A stretch of DNA of 64,000 nt from assembly GCA_019722365.1 (NCBI GenBank), contig JADFUC010000776.1:434001-498000 (forward strand), written 5' to 3'. The stretch is from Lithospermum erythrorhizon (lineage: Eukaryota; Streptophyta; Magnoliopsida; Boraginales; Boraginaceae). The position numbers and the translations under genes are program-made. The notes under the pieces were generated by a model. The model was not told where the DNA came from. It worked only from the letters and a program-made list of their open reading frames with translations, and ran no database searches. Below, in pieces: positions 34,700 to 48,162 of the stretch; the first letter of the stretch is position 1, and each line of letters starts with the position of its first letter.

Positions 34700-34940
34700 A
34701 TCCGAGAAATGGCTAAGCGCGCAAATGCGACACATGGTAACTTGCTTATATATCAAAACTTGAGAACATCAGCCCATTACCCTTAACTTAGTGAGGTTCG
34801 ACCACTAAGTGTAAGTGGGTATTTGAGAAGAAACTGGACCTAGATGGTATCCACAGTTTCAAGGCAAAGCTTATGGCAAATGGCTTAAAACCCATTTTCC
34901 CACAGCCCATAACATGGCTATATCGAATATTTCGGCCATT
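34700..34940 (+). pseudogene. Fragment of a copia reverse transcriptase
   Basis: In one plus frame the sequence near 34815-34880 reads KWVFEKKLDLDGIHSFKAKL followed by MANGL. This corresponds to the copia RT motif with consensus KWVFKxKxxxDGxxxxKARLVAKG. Surrounding sequence from about 34290 to 36100 may be further decayed copia DNA, but I could not match it. No LTRs were found, so this is a scrap of a third copia element. Confidence 0.55.
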
Positions 34941-37900
34941 ATTGATCCGTAAGTTTGAGGCAAAATAGAATGGATAAAGACTACTTGTAAAATAGATTTT
35001 TAGCTAAGAGACATGATTGTAATGATAAATTCGGGCTACATGTCCCAAGGACCTAAGAAGATTTCGCCAAACTTAAGGATACAGACTTGGCAACATCTCG
35101 GGAGATGATAGTATTATATTCTACATGGAGATTAAATCAGAGATTTGATTTCTACTTCGGTCAGCCCGGCAATGCGAGATTAGTTAGACTAAATTCATTA
35201 CTTTCGAGCCAAATTGCGTTGAATTGAACACCAAAGTGAATTCTTGTTTTTACAAACTATGATTGTTATGCAATATACTTCAGATAAATAAATTTAAAGT
35301 TCTTATGAAAATTCATTTATTGTTTCATAGTTGGTTGAAATAAATAAATCTCCCGAAGACATGTACGTAATTTCTAAGAGGCAAATTTCTTTAGAAGCGT
35401 AGATGGCAGAATTCTGGTCGGATCTTGATGGTTTTGGGGAAACTAGCATTTAATGATCAGCATGGTGATTGATTGATGATCGATTTTCTTTGATCATGGG
35501 AGCTTGTAAGTTTAATCAATCTTGGCCAGACTGTAGGTTTAAAGCGAGGAGCTAATTTAGTAAATCATAGAAGATAAGCCATATATCCCTATGAATTTTT
35601 GTTTAGGCTATTGAAGTTTAGCGATTCTTGTTTTGCGTATATAACTATCTATTATATGGATTTGTTGTCTTTAGTATATCAGCTTGTCTATACGTAAGCA
35701 GGATCATAACCCACTTATATTTAAATTGAAACACGATAAGTATAGTAGTAGATGTTGATATATTATAGAGGGATTTGTCCATCCTTAAATATACGGGTGA
35801 ATCCTAAAGAGCCTATAAGTGGGATGATTCCTTGAAAAGTAAGGTAAATTTATCAAGTCTATAGTTCTACATGGATTTGAGTAAAGATTGTTGGGTGTTT
35901 AGTGACATGCTTCTTATGGTTAGCTTGGCCCATTAGAGATGGCTGAACGAGGAGTGGCAGAGATTATGGGTGATCAAGGACAAATGGAAATCAATGTTAT
36001 TGAAGGTTTTAATTTATTATGCTCACTGAGTGAGACTATTAATTTAACAATTCATTTGAATTTGTTGAATGTAGATTACATAAGCGGAATGTTCCTTCCA
36101 TGGCGTTAGTTGCTAGGTGAGTTCTCCACCAACCAGGTTAGCCCAACTAGATCCCATGCATGAAAATTGTTATAATAATATTATTATATTATTATACAAA
36201 CTTTGCTATTATAAATTGCAGAGAATAAAGGCATCTGATTGACGTTGAATTATATATTTAATCTATTGAAATAGATAAAAGAATCTCTTTTGGAACACCT
36301 TTAGACCTGATACTTGATTGGACACGAGGAAACGAGAGCAAGGCGAGCAAGTGTTTAAAGGACACGACCTGTTTTCTTGCAGACAGCACACAGTAATTTG
36401 GCAGGGAGATATCTGATGAAAGTAAAAACACCACAAGATGGTAACCAGGTTCGATTTTAAAATCACTAAGAATGAAACAACACGGCGAAGGGCATCCTTA
36501 TAAATGTACAGGCCAGGTCTTGTCTCCCTTTATTACTGCTCACAACCAGAATTAGCATAAGTCGGAGGCACACACATCTTAAAGCGCTCACATCCCACTG
36601 AGTATGTGTTTCTTATGTATTCAAAACTAGAGCAGAAGACTTTCGTAACCAAGTGTCGCTTGGCTGGTTGGCACAGGTACATTATTCTCTGATAAAAGAT
36701 AAAATTTCTCAAGCTCTTTCCTCACTGGAAGCCCAGTGCAGGGAATTCTCTGGGTATTTTTTAGATTGATCCCCAGGTACTGAGGCCTTTATATAATTTA
36801 GGCACAAACAGAGTTTATATTGAAATAACTTTATAAAACAACCAATCTTTTTATTGTAGACTCATCGAGCATTACCATATATAGGACGAAAATATCTCTT
36901 CCCAAATTGTACAAATTAAGCCAAAATCGAAAATATTTTTACTGATATAAATAGATGGCTGTGCAACCCATCTTTGACACTTGTTCAAACAACACATTCC
37001 TGATTTGCCCTACTGAACAAAATTTGCCGATAATAAAACACTAACATTTCATATATGAAATTAAATATATTTAGTAGAATTGAGAAATTGATTTGTAATT
37101 AGCCAAATTCTCAATCACATTGATTTACACTACACATATAAATTCTCAATAAAAATCTGCCGATTTATAATCCGAAAAATTAACTTGTTGATTTAATTAA
37201 TTAAGCGATTAGTTTGAAGCATTAATAACTTGTTAAATGTAGTATTATACTTAATAGGTTGGTTTTAGTCACTTGAAACTTGGGCACAAATTAACTGTCG
37301 GTTGGGTTTTAGGTTCAAATTATAAACCGCTGAGACATTGGTTTATTATTATACACAACAGCAAATCAGCCTCACATGATTTTGGCCCCCCCATAACTTA
37401 AGTTCACTTTGTTTATCATCGATGCAGAATATAGAATTGACCTCTGCAGTGGTGGACAGCTAGAGGCACTTAACCCATTTGGTGCTAATTTCTTTAGGAG
37501 AATTGAAGGGAGGCTTAAGTACCTTGTTGAAAATTTTACACATTGTAAAAATTGCTCTTCTGTTCATATATATTTATGAAAGCCATATTTCATCAAAATA
37601 TAAATTAATGTGATTGATCACATTTTATATGCATATTTGTTTATTGTTCAAATTGCATATTAAAATTCCATCGATCATAATCACTAATGTAATCGAGTTA
37701 CTAATATATTAAATTCTGACAATTCAACATATCCGAACTTATAACTTTAAATGTAATAAATTAGTTTACATACCATAATTTCAACGACAAGCTGTTGTAG
37801 GATAACATCACAAATGTTTTATCTTCCCATTGTCTTCTTTTCACCACTTGCGGCTACTCCCTCCTTGAATTGGTTGAGATATGGGAGTGAACTATATAGA

Positions 37901-39233
37901 CTTCTACTTTTACTTTCTTTTTGATTGAGGTCCATTTGAATTAAATATTACAATAATATTTTTTTTTTGCTAAATAATGCATATATTAATTGAAAATATA
38001 AAACACATTCGTTCATACACTAATTAAAATAATGTTCAATAACAAAGTTTTCGCCGACTGTTGCATGCGCCGATTTTCTTTTTTCCGAGGGTAAAACCTT
38101 ACCTTAACCTTTTACTTTTTTATTGGACCATCTTTTTGAACCCGTTTGTTAAAAAAAATCATATTTTCATTTCTATTTTCTCCTCCAAATGAAATCCTAT
38201 TTTAATATCACATCATCATACGATGTATAAAATTAGGTTTAATTTAATAAAAAAAAAACTGTAACTTTACCCTAGTAATTAATTTCAGGTGACTAAAATG
38301 TCGGTAATTCTTAATTTTCCACTTGTTCAATTTTAATTGAAGGCTCGATCTGAACTCTAGTTATTTTGGAATCCCATCATTATGTTAATTAAAAGTAATA
38401 CTCTGGAGAGAAAATTGAAATAAAGAGATAAATTTGAATGTTTTTAAAATTTTGTACAAAAGTGAATATATTTAACAATTAGGTATGGAGGGAGTCAAGG
38501 ACGGAAGTGCCCCCTTGATTTTCATGTAATTTGTCCCCTCCCCCTTCCATATTATTTTTTTCAAACTTTGCCCCGTTCAACATTTCCATCGGAGGGAGTA
38601 CTATGTATTATAATCATAGTAGGCATATTGTATGTATAGAATATGCATTATGTAAAATTAGTTACAGTATATAATTTTAATTTCTAACAAAAATAAAAAA
38701 TTCGACTTGTACATATGAACTTACGAATATATCTAGTCTCGTATTTAGTACTACACAATACAAACTTGTATTCTATACACAAGTTTTCCTATCCAATTTT
38801 CTCTCTGTGCTCTATCATTTATTTTAACGAATTTTAATAATGCGTAGAACTATATAATTAATCTTTTTTATGATCTGTTATTTTTCCTCAATTCGACAAT
38901 CCCTCGCCTTTGTTTTGGAAGGTTTCGTAGTTGTCCATCTCCTTTTTCTCTAAATTCCTCTTAGTCATCTTTAATCATCTCCTCATTGACCGTAATTTCT
39001 CTCTCTATCTCTATCATCAATCAACAAATCATGGGATCCATGGTTTCATCAAGACAATAATCAAATATGGCATTCAATTCATCATCATCCAATTTATTAA
39101 ATCAAAATTGTTTTCATTTCCCCCCTTTCTTGATGTGGTTTTTGGATGCATATAAACATTAACTCCGAAGATCAAGCCTCTTTGCCTCCTCATTATTTAA
39201 TCACATTTTCTTGGCACTGTGTCGGGCATAAAC
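34941..39233. other. Intergenic, AT-rich; no gene identified
   Basis: No coding region or RNA gene recognised over 4.3 kb. MITE-like end strings occur near 37868 (ACTCCCTCC), 38487 (GGAGGGAGTC) and 38590 (GGAGGGAGTACT); I could not pair them reliably. The last 300 bp (about 38930-39230) is pyrimidine-rich with many CTCTCTCT/CATC strings, typical of a plant 5' untranslated leader, and probably belongs to the CRIB gene that follows. Confidence 0.5.
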
Positions 39234-40757
39234 ATGGAAAAACATTCGCAATTGGGGCTTCCATCTTGCATGGGAACAATGATGAAGTGGGTCTTCAAGG
39301 GATTTAATAAAAGACTTCCTTTATTTGGTAACCATTTCCACCTCTTTCAGGCATTATAAAATGCATTTATCTTGCTAGTTGCTACCCTTTTTACATTTCT
39401 TTATTCCTTTAATAAATTCTAATTTTATTATATACGGTGCATTTTTTGTGTATGATTTAATTAATTAATTTTATTGCTTATGAATTGGTGTACGTAGTTG
39501 TAAAGGAGCCAGAGATAGAGATCGGGTGCCCAACGGATGTAAAGCATGTTGCACATATTGGATGGGATGGTTCCGGTGATAATAATGCTCCTAGCTGGGT
39601 ACGTAATAAATGGATCATAAGAGAATGCATAATGCTTCCTCTAATTACATGCTTGATAGGCAATAATAATGATAAAATTATAAATTTGCTCGAGGCATGA
39701 AATTAAAGAGGTGAATTAATTCTAATTTTGTGAATGACAATTTATTGTTTGAAACTTTATAAGGAGTTTTAGTCCAATTTTTTATTCTTATTTTAGAATT
39801 TCTTAGCTCTAACTAATATGAAGTACGACATAAACGTAATAATTAATTGAATGCTGATAAAATATAATCATTTGAATGTCTCACATTTCACATTTAAATT
39901 CATATTTCTTTATATGATTGTCTTTCTTTCTACTATTATACTCCGTAATAACCTGTATTGCTACATTATAGTTATATTATGATATCTATAAAATATGATA
40001 TAGAATTAATAAAAATATGTACATATGAAAGAGAAGGTGAGTAGAGGTTATTAAGCTTTTCTCTTATGATTGCGTATTCTATTACCACTTCAGATAATTA
40101 GCCTTGCATAATACTATTGTTGTAACAAGTTTTACTACTTCAAATAATTAAGTAATTGTATAGTATGATTTAATTTGTTAAATTGATGCTATGGCATATA
40201 TATGTAAAAATGTAGATGGGTGAATTCAAGACGGGGCCTGAATATACATCGTCCTCCATTGGTCATACTGAGGGCTCGGCTATTTCTCGGACATCGACTT
40301 GAGATTCGTTATCATAAACTAGTAGTACTTTTTCAAGTTACATTTTTTGTTTTGAAACATTTCATAATAATATGCATTTCAAATTTCACTTTTAAAATAT
40401 TAGTTTAAATGATATTTTTTTTTTGGAAATTTTTGCACGTTTTCAATCAGAACAATAAATATGATGGCATTAGTTATTGAATGGTGTGTGGTGGCATTAT
40501 TAAGTGTCTTGCTTAACATTTGCTGAGCTCAATTTATTGTTGTTTCACAAAAACCAATTTCAGAAAAATCTAAAGCTCCGAAGAAGAGGAGGAAGAAGCA
40601 CAGGAAGTCTGCGTCCACGTCTATGGCGTCTACTTCGAATTCCTCCCCTAGGGCCGGTGGTGGCTCACGGTTGGTTCTTCAGGAAGAGGCAAAGCTGGGC
40701 TGGCGGAAGGGGCAAGTTTCTAAAACAAACATAAATTGGCCTCATCATGATAATTGA
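39234..40757 (+). CDS. ROP-interactive CRIB motif protein (RIC), 4 exons
   Basis: Proposed exons: 39234-39327, 39498-39598, 40216-40261, 40564-40757. Phases match throughout, giving about 145 residues, within the RIC range. RIC proteins are plant effectors that bind active ROP/RAC GTPases through a CRIB motif and link them to cytoskeleton and polar growth. Seen: exon 1 ends MGTMMKWVFKGFNKRLPLF, a typical RIC N-terminal basic segment. Exon 2 holds the CRIB core IGCPTDVKHVAHIGWDG and PSW. Exon 3 begins with the conserved Met after that Trp (MGEFKTGPE). Exon 4 has a Lys/Arg block (KSKAPKKRRKKHRK) and a Ser-rich tail ending HHDN. A start at 39270 (MGTMM) is also possible. Weak point: the exon 3 donor (GTCATA) was chosen because reading on hits a stop at 40300; a small frameshift there is the alternative. 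The paralog cannot be assigned. Confidence 0.8.
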
Positions 40758-43700
40758 TAGTGTATGTATATATGTTACATATAATTAGTAGAATACTATC
40801 TTACTTTTTTTTTTTATTTATCGTTTAGCGCAAATTTTTTTGTTTTGAAACTATTTGTTTTAACTTTAATAATTTCATTTCGATAAACTTTTAAGCTAAC
40901 TGTTTTAGGTATCAATCGCGATGATATAGTTTTGATTGATTTGTCGATTTCTATAATAATGTACTTTTTTGACTACTTTTCTTTTCAAATTTCATAATTA
41001 CTTATGAAATTTTGACACAAAACTGGCAGCTAAATTAATTTTGTGCATGTAAAATCCTCTTTCTTTTGTTTTTTCCAGGGAGATGAAGAACTTTGGGTTT
41101 CCATAATGTTCAACGGGTTGTAGATATAATAAATTTTTGAATTGAGCAATTTAAGATTGATATATGAATATGGAGGACTATGGATTCCATAATGAGGAGG
41201 GGAGGAGTAAAATTGCATTTGATTCATAACCAAATGTTCACTATCCCATCGTCTTAAGTAAAAGTGATAGCGTCTTTGTGCTCCTCTCTTGGCAGGCTAG
41301 GATGGAAATATCGTAAAGCATTGTGTAGTTAAAGGACAATGCCTAGATCATAGGGAAATGGTTAAAATTAATATGTCTATATATTTACTTCTATAGGAAA
41401 AATGCTTACACATTTTACTTTGGTATTTCAATTTAACTATCAAGTATATTCTCACCTCCATCCTTGCCAATTGAATTTTGTAATTCTTGTTTATACCAAG
41501 CGTTGATTGGCTTGATAATTAATACGAGCATATTTAGTCAGTGGTTGTTAAAACAAGCTAAATTGAGGGACCAGGTCAGTGCAAGGATAATGACTGTCAT
41601 CCTGGATTTGGGTTGAGATACATTTAGGTACAATATTGCTCTAAACTGTTGTCCCTAAGCTTGTGATGATGGGGAAAAAACCCCGACCACACCGGCCCAT
41701 TACTTAGTGATGAATAACGGATTAATGGACATGGACCGAGAATGAGGCGATTAATGGAGCACGACTAAACGCGATAGTAAGTAAAATTATGAATTTGATG
41801 GATTAGTCGCGTTCCGGAGGATTTGGTGAATTCGTTAAACGCGTCTATGCCGTTGGCCAAAACTACCCAATGGCAAAAAGTTCGTCACGCGTTGAATTGA
41901 TCGGATAGTTAGTGGTTCGTTAACATGTGACGATCGATGGTATCTTGGTTGGATTTCCTTGGCCTTGACCCGGCGGACATCGGATTCGTCTATTGCGGAA
42001 ATCGATAACTAGCCATTATGCAAACGTGCGGTCCCCAATCTTATTAGCGGATATACTTTTTGTAGGCATTGTAATGTAAACAATAACGTTTCAAGATCTC
42101 CGTTAGGGATGTCGGTTCAGAGGAAAAAGCTGGCCATACATAAATAAGAACCCTGACTTTCATTCATTCTTGCTACACGTGAATATAAATGGTATTATTA
42201 CTTTGATTATCTGAAGCTAGTTCATTCGCTCATTCAATATATATAAATGCTTGGTTCTTGGTTTACTCGCTTGATTATAAATGTTCTACATATTCATCTT
42301 GGAGAATAAATAATTTGATCAAAATTTCAAAAGAATTGGTAAATGAAACTATTTGATGTCGATTCTGAGTTGCATTGAAATTGGTACAATCTTTTTTCAA
42401 TCCCTCTTTCGGCTTTTTATTATATCAACTTTGTTTTTTAGTATCGCAAGTTTTTAGTATTGCGAGTTTTTTTTTCAATGAAGCAAAAGGAATTGGAATG
42501 TGGGTGGTGGAGCTGATTGACACAAACCCCGCGCGAGCCCCTCGATAGACCCCGAACTTTAGTCGTGTTGATAATTTTAATAGTATAGATACAGATGATG
42601 AGGATAGAAGGAGGGAGAAAGAAGTAGATTTAAATGAAAAGGCAAAAATAATAAGGTGGAGATGAAAACCAAATATCACCCAGAATCATCGAGCTAGCGC
42701 GGTAAAAGTTTAGTTCAAAAGAAAAGACATCATGGGTTTGGAAATACTTTGTGCACAATCGATGACAAAGCTACGTACTTATACTTTAATACTTACATAT
42801 ATATAGTTATAAGGCCAGGAGGAAAAAAGGTGGAGCCAGGACATTTTTATTAGACATTTGAAGTGATCATAAACTCGATGAAGATGACTTAAAGAAGGCG
42901 AGGTGGAGGTGTTGAACAAGCTATTAACCACATGACAGGCAGTGTATTTATAATAAGTTACATTATAGGCTTGAATCGATGAAATTTGTGGTAGGTAGTG
43001 CTTTGCTTTTCAATCATTTGTGGTGGAATATATCGATTGGATTCAAGGAAATGTCGATCCACTTGGCGAGACGCATCCCTAGAAGCTGCGTGAAAGTATT
43101 GCCTTTAAATATTTTTAAACTAAAAAGATGTACTTATGTGTCAGCTGCCCATTTGCCCAGGAATGTTTGTTTTAACTAGTGATATTGCTAACTTTTCGTA
43201 ACTTTGATATCATGTGTTGCTTGATAATTGGATGAATCCCAGTTAGATTTCTTTAAAATGAATATTTATTTCCATATGTTCTTGAAACATGGTAATATTC
43301 AAATAACCGTGGAATATTCTGATATTTGTTTTGAATATCGATGTTTACATAAAGGTTGGTTCTATTTAACTTAATAATCGTGACTAATAGTGTCTATTGA
43401 AACTTTCTTGAAATTAACAATATAGCGGAATGTGAAAAACTATTTCATATTAAATGTTTATAAAATTATTTGTTTGCAGGGTTGTTGGCGGTTCGGATTA
43501 CACGCGAGCCGCCCCGAGAAACCGGTGGTGCTTCCGGACAGAGGCATCCAACCCCGGTTAGCGTAACTTGAGGGTTGGGTAAATGCCGCAGGTTTTGGAC
43601 CCGGACGGTAGGATCAGCAGATAGATCGCAAATGGGGTTGGTATATAAGCTTAACGAGATTTTGCAAATGGGTTTCCCCCACTTTTAAATCATTTTTTTG

Positions 43701-46700
43701 GTTTTAAATGCCACAGGCCATAGCATTGCTTGCTTCCATAAGACTAATGTTTTGTTTTGTTTTTGTGGTTTTTAATCATATACAAAAAAAATTTGAGTTT
43801 AATATTTTTAATTTTAAACACATGCGTCTCTGAAGCTTTGTGATTCTTTGATAGATTGTTTATATTCAGTTTTGATTCTTGGTCTTTTATATAATTATTA
43901 GGCAGGTAGTATGTAGAAAAAGTTTGAACTTATGGAGTTTGAATTAGAAATCGATTGGTTATTTTGATTGTGAGAATTGGGCATGTTATGTTTTTTGAAA
44001 TTAAGGAGTTAATTGAGTCTGGGGTTTTTTGAATTAGGGTTTTGATTGGGGTTTTAAGTCAGGCTTTTTGAATTTAAGGGCTTTTTGGATTGTAGGTATT
44101 TGGTGTGTTTTGAATTAGGGGTTTTTGAATTAGGGTTTTTTGAATTAAGGAATTTTTGAATTAGGGTTTCAAATTCACAGGGTTTTGGTGGGGTTTCAGA
44201 ATTAGGGTTCAGGTGGGGATTAGGTTTTAGATTCGGGTTTGGAATTAGGGTGCTGAAGATTAAAGGTTTTTAATTGGGGTTTGAATTGGGGTTTTCAAGT
44301 GTGATTTGAATTGAGTTAGATTGTTTTTCTTGTTAAATAATATTGTGTATTCAATTTGAGTTTTGGTGATGTATATTTATTTGTTATATACATACGAGAT
44401 TGCTTTGATAACTCCCAAGCATGATTGAATTTGATGATGATGTAAATCATGAGACTGTGATGAATTTGAAGTCGGGGAGATACAAGATTTGGCGGAATGC
44501 TTGGCGGAATCCTTGTGATGGTTGACGGCTACCGATTCGAGGGTTCAGGAGAAACTTTGGAGGAACCCCGCGTGGTGCCCGACTATGGGAGATTGAGAGC
44601 TAAGAAGTCCATTGTCTCTGAGAGATGAGTTTGTTACTGAAAATATGGTGTAGTGCTCTTTTATTGTTGATCAAAAATATAATGGTGCTTGAATGTTTTA
44701 AAATATTTGGAGAATTGTTTGCAAAGGAAGTTGCGTTTAAGGGGCGACAAAGGGCATACCGCGATTCTAAAGCTAAGTCTAGGTGTTGGTGATATACTTC
44801 AGTGATTTCTGTCTTTATCCTTGGAAGTAAATAAGTACTAAAAGATTTGAGAGAGCACTTTGCTATTATGATTTTGAATTAAGCAATTTCACTTTCTTAT
44901 AATGGAAGGTGTTATTTTCAATAAAGCTAGCGAGAAAGAAATTTATCTTGGCTTACCGAGACCAACTGAAACGATTCTAAAGCGGTGGCGAACTTGCTCA
45001 TGATGAGAAAGGTTAAGACAAGCGATAACATTAGACCAGGATTGGATTTAACTATGGCCAATTTCTTAATTGAGTACAGTGGCTTAAAGGCCAGTTGCCA
45101 TGATGCTTTTTTGTTTCATAGACTTCTGATGACGTAAAGGGGTTTTAGCCTTTTTTAATGTTCCTCACTTTCGTTGGGAGGGTTACATTTGAGATTGTTG
45201 AGAACAATGGATGATTGTGAATTAGGGATAAAATGTGGTTCATTATTGGTGACGTACTTGAGCAATGATAATTGTATTTGAAAGTTGATTTTCTTAATAG
45301 AGAAACTTTGCCTTTGATGGCATTGTTTCGTATTGGGTGTTTGTGCTGATTGCGAGATTTGTTGTTAGTTCGGGATGGACTTAGATCACTCAATCAAACT
45401 GCTGTGGAAGTTAAGGAATGATGGTGAATTATTTGCTAAGTCTGACGGATGTAAAGGCACCAAAAGGTGTGATGAGTTCTATTTAGGGTGAGGCATGGTT
45501 TTGGATGTTAAGCTAGATGGAATTCTACCTAGTTGATGTTGTCAACGCATTCTTTTACAAGATAATAAAAGACTGAATTTGGGAAGAGGAATATTGCATT
45601 TTGATATCACACTAACTTTGACATTGATTGGGGAGATTGTGGCCTTGATGTAATAATTTTAAGGAAGTGTTCATGGTATTCTTGAAATTATTAGTGAGTA
45701 AATCATAAATTTATTTTGGTAGGGTTATACTTAGAGTGAAAGGTGTTATTGGATCAATCTGATTAGGAGATTCGGATAAACCTTATTTGCAAACGCCTTG
45801 CAAATCAAATGAGGCAAATATTGGACTAAGTAATGTTTGATTTGATTGGTGTCGTGCTTGATCAAGGTATAATTATATCATTTTGCTATTGTACTTTCTT
45901 GTTTGCCTATTCGATTCTCTATTGTGCTGTTAGATTACGAAGATTGTTGCCTATTCTCATTCGATTGCAGTTTTTTTGCCTATTATAGTTATTGTCTATT
46001 GTGAAATATTTTTATAATGTTCCCTAATGTACGGAAGCTATTATTGGTTATTTATTATTCTGTGTGCGGATTGTTCTTTGTTATTATTGGCAAATGTTTG
46101 CATAATGTTGCCCTAATGTTGCCTAATATTCGGATTATTCTTAACTTTGTTTTGGATTGTTGCTATTCAAATTACCAATGATAAATAGACTTGCAAATGA
46201 TGAATTGATAACTTAAATTTGATGTTGTTGCGCTTGCTTTATCTATTCTACCATTACATTCACGGTTCATATATCATTGTTGCGTGGGTATAAGATGGTT
46301 TTTATAAGGTTTATCTTTTCTTTGTATCCGAATGGTAATGAAGCTAAAACATGTGAAGAGGATTTGTCGAACAAGTTTATGGTCCTTGTTCCCAAACTTT
46401 GCTTGAACGATGCTTAAAACTAATGAGTATAAGTCAAATGCAAATGAGAGGACTAGCTAACGCTTACGGATTGGGAAAAGAAGTTTTTGAAATGTTCTTT
46501 TGTGGCTTGTTGAGGGCATTAATAGTACAGGTCGGATCTTGGTGTTATGTGATGAGTGTCCGTTCTAGAGTATGCGAGATTAAATTTGTTGATGTGCTAG
46601 CATTGGATGGGTAATGAAGCCAAATATCTGATATGGCCCAGCCAAAGATATTATACTTATTCCGATTACCGTTTGCTGATCAGCGTTTAAGTGCCGGGCA

Positions 46701-47466
46701 AGGATTGTTGGTCGAAAGCGACCTGAAAACAAAAAGCTAGCTCGAAATACTTTAACACAGGGCGATTGGTTGGGGAATGTATGGTCTTAAGAGGTGCACT
46801 CGAAGTGTTGTAAATATTCAAAATCTCATTGCTTGGATTCATTACATTTTACTCATTTATGTTTTACCTTTTCAATTTCATCAATATTTGTTAGGCTGGG
46901 GCCATACAAGACCCTTTGAAATCATTTTTGGTCAAAAGCTAACAGGCTTAACTTGAGCATTCAAAATCTGCTGCTGCTGGCCTAAGCTTGTGATGAGATT
47001 GTTACGAGGCTTCTAAAATTTGAAATAACTAATATGTTATATGTTGGATACGGTTGTTGGTATTTTTAAATACGATTTCGATTCAGGCTTTACCAGGTTA
47101 CGACGATACCGTTGTTTTTTAATTTTGTCGATGATGAATTGTTTACGAGGCACGGATTATTATTTGTATTGTGTTATTGATTAAAACTTTATCGGATTAA
47201 TGAATCTTTCGGTCAGTTTTGGATACATTTTTAGAGTTATTATGATGAAACATTGTTTATTAGATTCCGATCCGGATGATATCCGACCCGGTAATATCCG
47301 GTCGGTCCCCGGATCAATTTTTCACGAACTCGACGGTTGATGGGATATATCCAGATATCGAATTGGTCTGGATAACAGGCGCATTATTATGGGACGAACG
47401 ATTTACTCTGGTATGTTTGCTTCGCTAGTAGCTGAGGTAGTAAGGTGCTGCTCCAATTCTTGCAAT
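40758..47466. other. Long intergenic region, no gene identified
   Basis: There are GC-richer islands at about 41640-42110, 43480-43640 and 44440-44620. Their translations give only short open stretches that I could not match to a family. The island at 43480 starts after a good acceptor (TTTGCAG), and several segments to 46620 look exon-sized, so a decayed or noisy multi-exon plus-strand gene is possible. An open stretch at 46399-46614 (71 residues) has no motif. Intron-like sequence at 43990-44330 is repetitive (separate entry). Confidence 0.4.
43990..44330 (+). repeat. Telomere-like degenerate repeat (TTTTTGAATTAGGG type)
   Basis: Irregular repeats of GAATTAGGGTTTTT and GGGGTTTTGAATT run for about 340 bp. 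The TTAGGG cores resemble plant telomere sequence (TTTAGGG) but are separated by GAATT spacers, so this is a simple-sequence expansion and not a true interstitial telomere. Confidence 0.7.
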
Positions 47467-47469
47467 TCT

Positions 47470-47514
47470 TGGAAACCTAAACAAAGGCACAACATTATAT
47501 TCACAGAGGAACTC
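47470..47514 (+). repeat. Direct repeat, copy 1 (copy 2 at 48099-48144)
   Basis: AAACCTAAACAAAGGCACAA continues into CATTATATTCACAGAGGAACT. It is repeated with minor changes about 630 bp downstream at 48099-48144. Copy 1 abuts the neprosin-like fragment; copy 2 lies just outside the inverted repeat. Confidence 0.85.
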
Positions 47515-47529
47515 GGCCATATCAAGCAA

Positions 47530-47795
47530 GCCCTCACCGTGTTCCACCATTGGAGGTATTTATTGTCGAAATTTATTTGATGAACATATTTAATATATTC
47601 ATTATTCTATTTATATAATACTACTATATACATTCTTGTTGATTTTGCTTGGAAATTTTCGAGGCCCCTGATGGAGTATCTGGGGTTGGATTTCATAAAA
47701 GAAAACAATGACTTTGGATCATCCCCCTACTAAAGAATCACAAGGTCCCAGTGCTAAAGAATGTCCATTATTTCATAACTTATTTAATTTCCAAC
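47530..47795 (+). pseudogene. Neprosin-like gene fragment (end of exon 1, intron 1, start of exon 2)
   Basis: The segment aligns in order and orientation with 53600-53830 of the downstream neprosin gene. It has the exon 1 end (CCCTCACCGTGTTCCACCATTGGAG then GTATTTATT), most of intron 1 (GATGAACATATTTAATATATTC), the exon 2 start (CCTGATGGAGTATC) and codons for the conserved DHPLLKNHK motif (GGATCATCCCCCTACTAAAGAATCACAAG). Single-base insertions break the frame. No further exons follow, because the MITE-capped inverted repeat begins about 370 bp downstream. It is a partial tandem duplicate of the gene at 53405-57285. Intron identity shows it arose by DNA duplication, not by retroposition. Confidence 0.85.
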
Positions 47796-48162
47796 TATCA
47801 ACCACCTTTTTTTTTTGAACCACCTTTCTTTGATTGTATGTTGTATTCATCATCTCTTTTCATAAACCAAAATTAATATTAAACTGTCAATTTTAATTGG
47901 TTTTGAAAATTGGCTTTAAATATTGTTACTAAATTATTCATTATTAGTTATTCTAAAAACTATGAAAAATTTATACTTAATTTGAATTGGTCTTTCAAAA
48001 TCTTTCGTAATATTAATTATTTAATTTTTTTAAATAATATATGGTTAAAATAATTTAGAAAGATCAAAGGAAACAATCATAAATATATCAATATTGAAAC
48101 CTAAACAAAAACACAAACATTATATTCACACAAGAGGAACTGATATATAAGGTAATTTAATC

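Noticed and set aside
37860..38600. A large MITE bounded by ACTCCCTCC and GGAGGGAGT strings
   Set aside because: Three candidate ends exist in this interval, and no pair gives a convincing inverted match beyond 9 bp.
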